Positions 9,981 through 18,414 of a stretch of 64,000 bases of DNA are shown in pieces; within the stretch, counting starts at the first letter, position 1; each line of letters starts with the position of its first letter. The position numbers were made by a program, and so were the translations under genes. The stretch lies in contig JACJYB010000005.1 of assembly GCA_020636355.1 (NCBI GenBank), positions 62,001-126,000 on the forward strand. Reading direction: 5' to 3'. Source of the stretch: Lewinellaceae bacterium. Lineage in GTDB: Bacteria > Bacteroidota > Bacteroidia > Chitinophagales > Saprospiraceae. The notes under the pieces are model-generated. The model did no database searches. It was not told the DNA's origin and saw nothing but the letters and a program-made list of their open reading frames with translations.

Positions 9981-9994
9981 CCTAAGCCATTTTT
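9972..9994 (+). terminator. Rho-independent terminator overlapping the DUF1501 stop codon
   Basis: A perfect 8-bp stem ATGGCTTA/TAAGCCAT with loop ACC is followed by TTTT. The left arm contains the last sense codons and stop of the DUF1501 gene. It ends the PSD1-DUF1501 operon. Confidence 0.82.
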
Positions 9995-10080
9995 ACATGA
10001 ACCTAAAGGAAAACAACTCCATCGGTACGACCTTTTCCTACGATGGTTAGCATTACTTTTGCAGGATCTCAAACTATGTT

Positions 10081-10872
10081 ATGGTCCGGATTCTTCCTAT
10101 TCCTCATGATGTCAATAGTTCTTATCTACGCGGTACAGCCGGAGGGCCGGGCCGGATTTTAGCCCAGGAGCATACTGGTTCCGCCAATGTTTATGCCGAA
10201 GGCGGAAGAGCAATACGGATTCATGAAGACTATCAGGTCCTGGATGAAATACCGGTTGCTCATATGCAGGGAGAAGAGGCATTCCAGAGGATTCGTGGAC
10301 GTGTTCAGCAAGAATTATCCGGAAGCCAGGGACCTTTATTTTGTTTTGGTGGTGACCATTCCATATCCTATCCCGTGCTGACAGCATATGCAACAGTTCA
10401 CCAGCCTGTCCACGTCCTCCAACTGGATGCCCATAGCGACTTATACGCCAATTTGGATGGAAATCCTTATTCGCACGCCAGTCCTTTTGCCAGGCTCCTG
10501 GAACAAAAATTAATTGCCTCGCTAACACAAGTTGGCATCCGCTCACTTACCCCCCATCAACGGGAACAGGCCGCACGGTATCAGGTCCGTATAATAGAAA
10601 TGAAAGAACTGAACCAGTCATGGATCAGGGACCTCCGCCATCCGTTATATCTGTCTCTGGACATGGATGTTTTGGATCCGGCATTTGCACCCGGGATATC
10701 CCATTATGAACCCGGAGGAATGAGCAGCCGTCAACTGCTTGACATCGTCCAGGCCCTCCCTACCCTGATCGGTGCGGATTTGGTCGAATACAATCCGGCC
10801 AGGGACATTCATGATATGACCGCTATGGTAGCCTACCGGCTAATGAAAGAAATTATATGCAAGCTGGGTTAA
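10081..10872 (+). CDS. Ureohydrolase family protein (agmatinase/arginase-like)
   Basis: This predicts a 263-residue cytoplasmic dimanganese enzyme that hydrolyses a guanidino or formimino compound. All six metal-ligand positions of the fold are visible: His in FGGDHSIS (about residue 97), Asp-Ala-His-Ser-Asp in LDAHSDLY (about 117-121), and Asp-x-Asp in SLDMDVLDP (about 195-197). The tail GGMSSRQLLDIVQALP and ADLVEYNPARD is also typical. The length is a little below the usual 290-310 because the N-terminal segment is short. Agmatinase (SpeB) is the first guess; arginase, guanidinobutyrase or formimidoylglutamase cannot be excluded, so no symbol is given. It follows the upstream terminator and converges on the deacetylase gene. 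Confidence 0.85.
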   Translation: MVRILPIPHDVNSSYLRGTAGGPGRILAQEHTGSANVYAEGGRAIRIHEDYQVLDEIPVAHMQGEEAFQRIRGRVQQELSGSQGPLFCFGGDHSISYPVLTAYATVHQPVHVLQLDAHSDLYANLDGNPYSHASPFARLLEQKLIASLTQVGIRSLTPHQREQAARYQVRIIEMKELNQSWIRDLRHPLYLSLDMDVLDPAFAPGISHYEPGGMSSRQLLDIVQALPTLIGADLVEYNPARDIHDMTAMVAYRLMKEIICKLG

Positions 10873-10889
10873 TTTCTGTCATTAGGCAA

Positions 10890-11690
10890 TCAGGGAAATA
10901 CCTGAAATTGATATCCCATCTTTTCAAGCTCGGTCAAAAGCGTGTCCAGTTCCCAGTACAATTTATTAGTCCGGTAAGGACTGCTTCCTACGTGGATAAG
11001 TAGAAATGCGCCATTCAGGGCACCATTACGGGCATTTTGCAGCGTCTTCCCCACGATTTCCATGGTCGAGCGGTAATTTTTGTCGTCCGGCACCGTATAA
11101 TCTGCCTGAGTGATCAAACCTGGCGAGAAATTCAACAGAGTCAATCCTTCCTGTTTGCACCACTTACTGATGGTTTGATTATACCACTCATAGGGTGCCA
11201 TGAATAGCTGGTGGTCCGCTCGCTCAATTCCAAAAGGTTTAAGAGCCAAATAATTGCTGTCCAGGTCCTTTTTCCATGCATCATGAGTCACCAACAAGGA
11301 GTCTCTCTTTATCCAATCCGCATACAATAAGTGACGGTTGGAGTGGCAACCGATGTAGTGGCCAGCATCCTTTATCTTTTGTATAGCCAATGGGTAAGCC
11401 CTGATAAAATCTCCGGTAAAGAAAAAATACCCTTTGATGCCGTGGTTTTCCAAAATATGAAGGATGCTGTCAACCCCATCTGCATATTCATGACCAGTAA
11501 ATAACAAGCGGATCCTGGGCTGAGTGGAATCTCCCCGGTCAATAGCCCCCCAGGGATCAACCGAATAGTTCGTCAGGGTATCGCTCGCCCATAAGGCGAC
11601 CGGCACCTGCCGGTCTGAAATCGACGGCTCACAACTTAGTATGGATAGAAGAAGCAATACACTAAAGAAAAAAGAACCCCAATTAACCAT
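10890..11690 (-). CDS. Lipoprotein polysaccharide deacetylase, NodB-like with variant motif 1
   Basis: This predicts a 266-residue lipoprotein with lipobox LSILSC (Cys near residue 21). The NodB fold of carbohydrate esterase family 4 is recognisable from GIKGYFFFTGDF and the His-x3-His metal motif in GHYIGCHSNRHLLY. The usual catalytic motif 1 (TFDDG) is replaced by FTGHEYADG, so one of the two Asp residues is missing. Related enzymes in Bacteroidota share this FTGHE-x-ADG form, so it is probably a subfamily trait rather than decay (recollection). The expected role is deacetylation of an acetylated glycan at the membrane. The frame could begin at 11744, but the ATG at 11690 places the signal peptide at the N-terminus. 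The gene is divergent from cysE. Confidence 0.78.
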   Translation of the reverse strand: MVNWGSFFFSVLLLLSILSCEPSISDRQVPVALWASDTLTNYSVDPWGAIDRGDSTQPRIRLLFTGHEYADGVDSILHILENHGIKGYFFFTGDFIRAYPLAIQKIKDAGHYIGCHSNRHLLYADWIKRDSLLVTHDAWKKDLDSNYLALKPFGIERADHQLFMAPYEWYNQTISKWCKQEGLTLLNFSPGLITQADYTVPDDKNYRSTMEIVGKTLQNARNGALNGAFLLIHVGSSPYRTNKLYWELDTLLTELEKMGYQFQVFP

Positions 11691-11732
11691 AGTTGGAAAA
11701 ATATTTGTTAAATATATCATAGGAAAACCAAT

Positions 11733-11752
11733 CCCTGCATCCATTTGCAGGG
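11733..11752 (+). promoter_or_regulatory. Inverted repeat in the cysE leader
   Basis: CCCTGCA and TGCAGGG form a perfect 7-bp stem with a 6-nt loop (TCCATT), ending 30 bp before the cysE start in the 92-bp divergent gap. No T-tract follows, so it is not a terminator. It could be an operator for the cysteine operon or for the deacetylase, or a 5'-UTR structure. The assignment is open. Confidence 0.4.
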
Positions 11753-11782
11753 AATGTTGTTTCGGTAAGAAGTCTTGTTGTT

Positions 11783-12619
11783 ATGAATAAAGCATTTTTA
11801 CAAAAGATATTTGAACTGCACCAATCATGTGATCGCTGTCCTTCACCTCAGGTTGTTGCGGACTTTTTTGATGACCTGCTAGGGTCTTTATTCCCGGATT
11901 ACACCCAGCATGCCTATCGAAACGTAAAGGAGCTGGAAATGCACCTGGAGAAACTTCAGCTTAGTTTGGAGGAACTTCTATATTTCAATATCGGCCCTGA
12001 AAGAGATCATGCCGAAGCACTGGCCAATCATTTCTTTAATGCGCTTCCAACGGTCCATGATCTCCTGGAAGGCGATATCCAGGCCATGTTTGAAGGGGAC
12101 CCTGCCGCCCGTTCAAAACATGAAATCATCCGGAGTTATCCCGGCTTTTTTGCCATTGCAGCTTACCGCTTGGCGCATGCCTTGCACGACCTTGGCGTGA
12201 AAACAATCCCACGCATCCTCACCGAGTATGCACATGGTAAAACCGGAATAGATATCCATCCGGGAGCTGAGATTGGACCTAGTTTTTGCATCGACCACGG
12301 GACTGGAGTAGTCATCGGTGAGACCTGTAACATCGGAAGTCATGTGAAAATCTATCAGGGTGTGACCCTGGGTGCGTTGAGCGTTGATAAAGTTGATGCA
12401 GATAACAAGAGGCACCCTACCATTGAAGATCATGTGGTTATTTACGCAGGAGCTACCATTCTGGGAGGAGAGACGGTCATTGGTCACCACTCCGTAATCG
12501 GAGGTAATGTTTGGCTTACCCGCAGCATTCCCGCCTACAGCAAAGTTTATTATCAGGCGCAGATGAACATGGGTGATTCTGGCACTTCAGACGTGATGGT
12601 CTTCAAACAATACAAATAA
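11783..12619 (+). CDS. cysE: Serine O-acetyltransferase
   Basis: This predicts a 278-residue cytoplasmic enzyme that acetylates serine with acetyl-CoA, the first step of cysteine synthesis. The N-terminal half (about residues 1-130) is helical, as in the SATase N domain. The C-terminal half is a left-handed beta-helix of hexapeptide repeats with the signature IDIHPGAEIGPSFCIDHG, GVVIGETCNIG and YQGVTLGALS. The active-site His is in IDHGTG near residue 173. Its stop overlaps the start of cysM by one base (TAATG), so translation is coupled and the two enzymes are made together, which fits direct hand-over of O-acetylserine. The symbol follows the family; this longer N-terminal form is sometimes called epsC. 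Confidence 0.93.
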   Translation: MNKAFLQKIFELHQSCDRCPSPQVVADFFDDLLGSLFPDYTQHAYRNVKELEMHLEKLQLSLEELLYFNIGPERDHAEALANHFFNALPTVHDLLEGDIQAMFEGDPAARSKHEIIRSYPGFFAIAAYRLAHALHDLGVKTIPRILTEYAHGKTGIDIHPGAEIGPSFCIDHGTGVVIGETCNIGSHVKIYQGVTLGALSVDKVDADNKRHPTIEDHVVIYAGATILGGETVIGHHSVIGGNVWLTRSIPAYSKVYYQAQMNMGDSGTSDVMVFKQYK

Positions 12620-13500
12620 TGCACAAATTAACGGAGCTGATTGGCAACACCCCATTGGTGGAAATCCAGCATATATTTCCATCAAGCCAGGTGAAAATTT
12701 ATGGTAAGCTGGAAGGTAACAACCCGGGAGGAAGCGTTAAGGACCGGGCAGCTTTCGGTATGATCAGCGGAGCGCTTTCCCGGGGTGAGATAAAGCCTGG
12801 GGACCGCCTGGTAGAGGCCACCTCAGGGAATACCGGTATTGCCCTGGCAATGATCGCCCAATTGATGAAAGTGGAAATGACCCTGATTATGCCGGACAAC
12901 AGTACACGCGAGCGTGTCCTGGCCATGGAAGCTTACGGAGCAAAAGTCATTTTAACCCCAGCTGCAAAAACCATCGAATTCTCCCGGGAACTCGCAGAAG
13001 ATATGGCATCCAACCAGGGGTACTTTATGCTGAATCAATTTGCCAATCCCGATAATTATGGGATGCATTACAAGACCACCGGGCCTGAGATCTGGAGAGA
13101 TACCCAGGGCAAGGTGACACACTTTGTTTCATCCATGGGTACCACTGGAACCATCATGGGTGTATCCAGGTCCCTGAAAGAATACAATCCAGCGATCCAG
13201 ATCGTGGGGACACAGCCTACTGAGGGCTCTTCCATTCCGGGTATCCGCCGATGGTCCCCTGAATACCTGCCTAAAATCTATGAACCAGACCGGGTTGATC
13301 GCTTGATCGATGTGAGTGAAGATGACGCCAGAGCCATGACGAGACGGATGGCCAAGGAAGAGGGAATTCTGGCCGGAATGAGCAGCGGAGGTGCGTTATC
13401 CGCAGCGGTCAAACTGGCCGGGGAGCTCGAATCCGGACTGATCGTATTCATTATCTGCGACCGTGGTGATCGTTACCTGAGTTCGGACCTGTTTGGATAA
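12619..13500 (+). CDS. cysM: Cysteine synthase B (O-acetylserine sulfhydrylase)
   Basis: This predicts a 293-residue pyridoxal-phosphate enzyme that makes cysteine from O-acetylserine and sulfide or thiosulfate. The PLP lysine is in NNPGGSVKDRAAFG (about residue 41). The substrate loop is TSGNTG (about residue 70), and the phosphate-binding Gly/Ser/Thr loop is MGTTGTIMG (about residue 176). The residue pattern and length match the CysM branch better than CysK. Its start codon overlaps the cysE stop, giving a two-gene cysteine operon. No terminator is obvious after the stop. The assignment is secure; CysM versus CysK is judged from overall pattern only. Confidence 0.92.
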   Translation: MHKLTELIGNTPLVEIQHIFPSSQVKIYGKLEGNNPGGSVKDRAAFGMISGALSRGEIKPGDRLVEATSGNTGIALAMIAQLMKVEMTLIMPDNSTRERVLAMEAYGAKVILTPAAKTIEFSRELAEDMASNQGYFMLNQFANPDNYGMHYKTTGPEIWRDTQGKVTHFVSSMGTTGTIMGVSRSLKEYNPAIQIVGTQPTEGSSIPGIRRWSPEYLPKIYEPDRVDRLIDVSEDDARAMTRRMAKEEGILAGMSSGGALSAAVKLAGELESGLIVFIICDRGDRYLSSDLFG

Positions 13501-13570
13501 ATAGTAAGGCGCCTCTCCATGCCCGGACGGGATTACTGCTTAAAATAACCCTGTTTTTGCGTATTCATTT

Positions 13571-13578
13571 TATCTTTG
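13571..13578 (+). promoter_or_regulatory. Probable -7 promoter element (TATCTTTG)
   Basis: TATCTTTG matches TAnnTTTG exactly and lies 22 bp before the ATG at 13601. No TTTG is found at the ideal distance upstream (the nearest is at 13556-13559, which is too close). Confidence 0.45.
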
Positions 13579-13600
13579 GGTAGACTAAAAACCGGGACCA

Positions 13601-14734
13601 ATGAAGTTATGGTATCTCTTCCTACTCTTCGCCCTGATGGCATCCGTCCATTGCAAATCAGGCAAAAAAGCCTTACGCCAGGGTAACTATGAACATGCGG
13701 TTTACGACGCCCTGGATCGATTAAAAAAAGCCCCGAACAATGACAACGCCCGCGAGACGCTGGCCAAAGCATACCCTGCCATGGTCAACTACTATTTGAA
13801 TCTCAATGAACGGTCCATGGCTTCATCGGATGTGTTGAAGTGGGATAAAATTTTCGATAACCTTGCCGCATTGTCCTCGGTTTACGATGAGGTTCAACGT
13901 ACACCGGCTGCATTGGAGGTAATCACTCCGACCGATTATACACGCGAACAGGAGGATGCAAAAATGAAACTGATCGCCGCCAGATATAAACTTGGAAGCG
14001 ATGAATTGGCGAAAGGATATCGTGAAAACGCCAAACTGGCCTACGATCATTTTTTACGGATCTATTCCCTGGACCCAACCTACAAGGACGCGGAAGACAA
14101 AATGTATGAAGCACAAAATGCTGCTACTATATTTGTGGAAGTGACACCCATACCAATGCAAAGAGCTTATTCACTATCCTGTGACTTTTTTCAGAACCAG
14201 ATTCTGGAATTCGTACGGGCCGAAAACCTTAGCCCCTTTGTCCAGTTTGTATCCTCAGCCGAAGCCAAAAGCAGGGATTTGCGAATCGATCATTTATTGC
14301 AATTGGAATTTGATGAATTTGTCGTTGGCAATGCATTTGAAAAAGAAACAGTCAATAATGTAACCAAGGACAGCATTATCGTTGGGACGGCAAAAAGTGC
14401 AGACTCAACCATTAATGTATACGGCACCGTCAAAGCTGAAGTTCATTCATTTCGGCGGACCATCAGCTCCAATGGCACCTTGGACCTCAAAGTTATTGAA
14501 AGGAATGCGCAGAACCTGCTGACACAACGCAAATTCAGCGGTGGGTATGATTATGTGGATGAATGGGGTTACTTCAACGGGGATGAGCGGGCCCTGGACA
14601 AAAAAGAGAAGGACATTTGTAAGCGTAACAAACCACTGGTCAACCCGGCACCTAATGATTTATTCATCAAATTCACTGTGCCTATCTATGATCAGGTGAC
14701 CCGGTACATCCGGGAATATTACAAGGCTTTTTAG
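13601..14734 (+). CDS. Lipoprotein of unknown function with TPR-like N-terminal half
   Basis: This predicts a 377-residue protein. The signal peptide ends in a lipobox-like SVHC (Cys near residue 19). Residues about 20-170 are helical and repeat-like (GNYEHAVYDALDRLKKAPNN, then ENAKLAYDHFLRIYSLDP), resembling tetratricopeptide repeats that hold protein partners. The C-terminal half is a mixed alpha/beta region without a motif I recognise; it includes LRIDHLLQLEFDEFVVGN. Similar lipoproteins are common in Bacteroidota, but their function is not known to me. The gene has its own promoter-like element at 13571 and converges on the APC permease, with an inverted repeat between the two. Location at the inner face of the outer membrane or the periplasm is inferred. 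Confidence 0.65.
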   Translation: MKLWYLFLLFALMASVHCKSGKKALRQGNYEHAVYDALDRLKKAPNNDNARETLAKAYPAMVNYYLNLNERSMASSDVLKWDKIFDNLAALSSVYDEVQRTPAALEVITPTDYTREQEDAKMKLIAARYKLGSDELAKGYRENAKLAYDHFLRIYSLDPTYKDAEDKMYEAQNAATIFVEVTPIPMQRAYSLSCDFFQNQILEFVRAENLSPFVQFVSSAEAKSRDLRIDHLLQLEFDEFVVGNAFEKETVNNVTKDSIIVGTAKSADSTINVYGTVKAEVHSFRRTISSNGTLDLKVIERNAQNLLTQRKFSGGYDYVDEWGYFNGDERALDKKEKDICKRNKPLVNPAPNDLFIKFTVPIYDQVTRYIREYYKAF

Positions 14735-14763
14735 GGTCTGCTGGAGTTTGCCAGGGACGGCAA

Positions 14764-14805
14764 TTTGATCCGGATAACTTTACCGACTACCTGTCCCGGA
14801 TCAAA
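14764..14805. terminator. Inverted repeat between convergent genes
   Basis: TTTGATCCGG at 14764-14773 and CCGGATCAAA at 14796-14805 are perfect 10-bp complements with a 22-nt loop. The right arm covers the stop codon of the APC permease. There is no strong T-tract, so it may act as a bidirectional terminator or protect 3' ends; this is uncertain. Confidence 0.5.
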
Positions 14806-16537
14806 TGATCAGGCGCACCCCGCCAAGTTGCTCGATTCGGTAAGGGAACCGGTCAGTTGGAGATCCAATGAACATAAAGTTGATCGGTATCTTCCACTTT
14901 TTGGATAAGTCCTTAATGATTTCAGGGCCAAATGTACCCGGGATCTCGATGTATTCGATCTGTACCTCCGGATATTCACGGTCCAATACTTCGATATCGG
15001 TTTTAAGCCGGTCAGGAGTCGTTTGGCCTTTCTCTACAATCGTGACAATTTTTAATTTACGGGTATGCTCATTCCTTGTGATGTACTGCATCACTTTATT
15101 CAAAACCGACACATCATCTCCTTTTGCAAAGAATACAAACTCCTGGGAGTTGATTTCATTGATCAGGTTCAGGATCCCCTGGTTTGCCTTTCCCACGAAT
15201 TTCTGGATGGGATCAAAGAGGTACTTGATGACTTCCAGAACGCCCCAGAGTAGTTTGGTCCGGTTCAACATTATCGTAACCAGAATAAGGGCTGGAATAA
15301 AGTATTCCAGAAAGACGCCCAGGTATTGAGGATTCATAATCGCATTTCCTGCAATGGCAGCGCCAACCGCAACTATTGCAATAATGATGGATAAAGGAGT
15401 AGCACGTTCCGGCCGGGGCAGTTTCTGTCGCTTTATTTTCAACAGGATATTTCCAAAGCCAAAAAGCGCCATGACCAATAGGAAGGAAATGGTATAAACT
15501 CCAGCCAAAGCACCCAATTCTCCCCGCGTAATAAATAGGATCGAAACACATAAGAGAAAAAACAAAATGACGATCCGGTAGGCAGATCCGCGGCGATTCT
15601 TGTGAAGTAAAAAGTTTGGCAGAATACGGTCCAGGGTCATCCTTTCCAATAATCCGCTGACCCCAACATAGGCCGTAAGAACTGCTCCACTAAGTACCAG
15701 CGCTGCATCTACTGACACAAGCGTCGAGAGCCAGTTACCCGCTATTTTACTTCCCATGAAGGACAATAACGCTTCCTGATTGGCATTAACCTCTGCAATA
15801 GGGATAATTGACAATGCCAGGAAAGCCATCAATGGATTGAATATGCTGACAACAATCCACATGTTTCGCAAGGTCTTTGGAAATACGCCCTCAGCCTGTT
15901 CTTCCACAAAATTTGCAGAGCTTTCGAACCCGGATATGCCTAACATGGCGGCAGCAAATCCGAAAAATAGTGCTTCCTTGATCCCTCCTTTGACCGGCAA
16001 CTGATAGTTAGCCTGCAATACTTCAAATCCATTTGATAACAGGTAATAACCACAAACCAGGACCAGAAGGGTTAAAGAAACAAGATGAAAGACAAAAATC
16101 CCTATCGCAACTTTTGATGATTCGCCGATACCCAATATGGTCAGCCCCATAAATAAGGCTAATAACAGGATGGTTGCAATAATTACCGGCATACTATGCC
16201 AGATGCTATGTACATAATGCATGGCCTCACTGGCTGAAATCACGGCAGTTGCCATGTAAGACAACAAGGTCAGGGTCGCTGCCAATGATGCGGTAGATTT
16301 CCTGGTCGTGTTCAGCAAAGCATTGTAAGCTCCGCCATTTAAAGGCAACGCGCCGACTACTTCACCGTATATCCTGCGAAACAAAAACAGAACTCCGGCA
16401 ACAATAAGTAATGCCAACCAGGCATATTGTTGGGCATAAATGATCGCTAATGCAGAAACGTAGAGACAAGAAGAACTGATATCGTTACCACAAATAGCCG
16501 TTGCAGCTATTTCATTCAATTTCTTAGTAGTACTCAC
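14801..16537 (-). CDS. APC superfamily amino-acid/polyamine permease with C-terminal soluble domain
   Basis: This predicts a 578-residue inner-membrane transporter. About twelve hydrophobic segments fill residues 15-430, beginning with the family entry NEIAATAICGNDISSS and the RIYGEVVGALPLNGGAYNAL region that forms the substrate site. The last ~130 residues are hydrophilic alpha/beta (HTRKLKIVTIVEKGQTTPDR) and resemble a universal-stress-type nucleotide-binding domain, which could regulate transport. Translation starts with GTG at 16537, preceded by AAAGG; no ATG is better placed. Substrate specificity cannot be inferred. It stands alone on the minus strand, divergent from the TIM-barrel gene with a ~400-bp gap. 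Confidence 0.85.
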   Translation of the reverse strand: MSTTKKLNEIAATAICGNDISSSCLYVSALAIIYAQQYAWLALLIVAGVLFLFRRIYGEVVGALPLNGGAYNALLNTTRKSTASLAATLTLLSYMATAVISASEAMHYVHSIWHSMPVIIATILLLALFMGLTILGIGESSKVAIGIFVFHLVSLTLLVLVCGYYLLSNGFEVLQANYQLPVKGGIKEALFFGFAAAMLGISGFESSANFVEEQAEGVFPKTLRNMWIVVSIFNPLMAFLALSIIPIAEVNANQEALLSFMGSKIAGNWLSTLVSVDAALVLSGAVLTAYVGVSGLLERMTLDRILPNFLLHKNRRGSAYRIVILFFLLCVSILFITRGELGALAGVYTISFLLVMALFGFGNILLKIKRQKLPRPERATPLSIIIAIVAVGAAIAGNAIMNPQYLGVFLEYFIPALILVTIMLNRTKLLWGVLEVIKYLFDPIQKFVGKANQGILNLINEINSQEFVFFAKGDDVSVLNKVMQYITRNEHTRKLKIVTIVEKGQTTPDRLKTDIEVLDREYPEVQIEYIEIPGTFGPEIIKDLSKKWKIPINFMFIGSPTDRFPYRIEQLGGVRLII

Positions 16538-16935
16538 CTTTCGATACTTGTTTGGTCAAATATAAAAACATTAAAACAAGATGCCAGACGTAATGCCCTA
16601 TCAATCAGGCAGGATCTTCATTCAATAGAACCCAAAGCCAACATTAGAATTCTTAGCAAGGATCAACTTGGCATCCGTCCCGTCCACTGGGGGAAATGAG
16701 CAGAAGTTTCTGCAAAGCGGCAAAGCGTGGTAGGCTAACGAGCATAAGTCCTTGATCATGAAGCACAAAAGACAAATAGGAAAAGCATATTCCCATGCAT
16801 TGCATTAGAATATCACGATGATGCCATTGCCCCCGGATTGAAAGGCAGCATTAAAAATCCTCAAGGATTTTTTCCTGTTTATACGAGCTTCACTTCTTCA
16901 TTTTTTACTTTTAATCGTACCAAAAGCCCTTACAA
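16538..16935. other. Divergent intergenic region holding a stand-alone terminator hairpin
   Basis: This 398-bp gap between the permease and the TIM-barrel gene has no plausible coding frame. It contains the perfect hairpin described at 16853. The stretch 16560-16850 could encode a small RNA on the plus strand ending at that hairpin, but no conserved RNA family was recognised. Confidence 0.35.
16853..16873 (+). terminator. Orphan rho-independent terminator
   Basis: AAAAATCCT/AGGATTTTT is a perfect 9-bp stem with a 2-nt loop, and the right arm merges into a run of T. It lies 63 bp upstream of the plus-strand gene at 16936 and downstream of no plus-strand gene within 2 kb. It may end a small RNA or be an attenuator. 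The minus strand reads almost as well. Confidence 0.5.
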
Positions 16936-17847
16936 ATGCAATTAGGTTTTGTTTCAGCCATCTTACCGGATCTGGACCTCCGGGAAGTTATGGAGTTTGC
17001 GGCACGCACCGGATACGATTGTGTCGAAGTGATGTGCTGGCCTCAGGGGAAAGACAATCGAAGATATGCCGGTGTTACCCACATAAACGTGGCAGCATTA
17101 ACCGATGCAAAGATCCATGAGATCCGGGAATTGCAAGTTACCACCGGGGTCTCGATCAGCGGTCTTGGCTATTATCCAAATCCGCTGGCTGCAGACCCTT
17201 TGGAAGCTCAAGTCTATATCGATCATATCTATCTGGTCATTGACGCAGCGATCGCTTTGGGCCTGAAGCATGTGAACACCTTTATTGGACGTAATCCATC
17301 GCTTTCAGTGGAAGAGAATTGGCCGAGGTTTTTGGAGGTATGGACACCTCTGGTCCGTTATGCAGAAGCACGTGAAGTCTATATTGGCATCGAAAATTGT
17401 CCCATGTCATTTGGTAGAGACGAGTGGCCCGGCGGCAAAAATCTGGCTACCAGCCCAGCCATTTGGGAGCAAATGTGGCAAGCGATAAACAGTCCTTATT
17501 TTGGCCTGAATTATGATCCGTCCCATCTGGTATTGCAATTCATGGACTATACATTACCCATCCGTAACTATCCGGATAAAATATTTCATGTCCATGCCAA
17601 GGATATGCGTATCGACCAGGATAAGCTTGACCGGCATGGTGTTTTCAGCTATCCGCATTACTGGCATACACCGAAGATTCCCGGGTTAGGAGCCATTGAC
17701 TGGGGGCGGTTCTTTTCCTATTTGACGGACTCCGGGTATCAGGGTGCGGTATGTGTCGAAGTAGAAGACCGGGCATTTGAAAAAAGCCTGCTCTTGCGGA
17801 AGCGATCCCTCGAATTAAGCGTCCGGTATTTAAGACAGTTTGTTTAA
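16936..17847 (+). CDS. Sugar phosphate isomerase/epimerase (xylose-isomerase-like TIM barrel)
   Basis: This predicts a 303-residue cytoplasmic TIM barrel of the AP-endonuclease-2 superfamily. Metal and catalytic positions are visible on the barrel strands: IGIENCPMSF (Glu near 155), GLNYDPSHLVLQ (Asp and His near 198-201), KIFHVHAKDM (His near 220) and AVCVEVEDR (Glu near 275). Such enzymes epimerise or isomerise keto-sugars and inositol derivatives, often beside Gfo/Idh/MocA oxidoreductases. No signal peptide is present, unlike the Tat-exported relative at 56267. The small membrane-protein gene follows after 8 bp. The substrate is unknown. Confidence 0.83.
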   Translation: MQLGFVSAILPDLDLREVMEFAARTGYDCVEVMCWPQGKDNRRYAGVTHINVAALTDAKIHEIRELQVTTGVSISGLGYYPNPLAADPLEAQVYIDHIYLVIDAAIALGLKHVNTFIGRNPSLSVEENWPRFLEVWTPLVRYAEAREVYIGIENCPMSFGRDEWPGGKNLATSPAIWEQMWQAINSPYFGLNYDPSHLVLQFMDYTLPIRNYPDKIFHVHAKDMRIDQDKLDRHGVFSYPHYWHTPKIPGLGAIDWGRFFSYLTDSGYQGAVCVEVEDRAFEKSLLLRKRSLELSVRYLRQFV

Positions 17848-17855
17848 TTCCAGTT

Positions 17856-18107
17856 ATGACTTTAACCGATTGGATTGGATTTTCAGGTGTTTCCATTTTG
17901 GTGGCGGCCTATTTTTTGAATCTTATCAATGTCATCCAGAAAGAAAGCATTGCCTACCTATTGGCAAATACCTGCGGAGCTGCGATCGCCTGCTTCGCCT
18001 CCTATTTGTTGCATTATTGGCCATTCATCGTTCTGGAAGGTTGCTGGACAGCGGTATCGTTAACAGCCTTGGTTCGGTTTCAAATGCGAAAAGGCCCTGC
18101 TGCATAA
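17856..18107 (+). CDS. Small membrane protein, CBU_0592-like
   Basis: This predicts an 83-residue protein with three hydrophobic segments (about residues 5-22, 33-50 and 52-72). The pattern GFSGVSILVAAYFLNLINVI and EGCWTAVSL resembles the small CBU_0592 family of bacterial membrane proteins, whose function is unknown. It starts 8 bp after the epimerase stop and is probably co-transcribed with it. The short length and convincing membrane segments support a real gene; the family link is from memory. Confidence 0.65.
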   Translation: MTLTDWIGFSGVSILVAAYFLNLINVIQKESIAYLLANTCGAAIACFASYLLHYWPFIVLEGCWTAVSLTALVRFQMRKGPAA

Positions 18108-18414
18108 CCAAAAATCCATGCTTGTGCGGGGCAGTTTTTCGGATACCCGGCCTGATTAAGCAATTCAGTTTCGGGAGTAAGTTGCAGTCGTTTTCAATTT
18201 TTGAATGAATTTAACACATTGGATATCTGTGCTTTATAACATATTTAATCAATTATTACTTTAAGTGATTAAGGCTCGCAATCATCTAGTACAACACGCT
18301 TTTCACCGGGGTGGTGTTCTAGCCAGACTTTCAATTTTAGCGTTGATACTTCCCACGAATTACTAACTTTAACCTTCATGTTTATTATTTTTTGCCGTAG
18401 TCAATGAGGACTTA
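18108..18414. other. Intergenic region without a recognised feature
   Basis: This is a 307-bp AT-rich gap between the small membrane protein and the phosphatase. An imperfect dyad (AACAC ... GTGTT) lies at about 18293-18320. No gene, promoter match or terminator could be supported. Confidence 0.4.
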
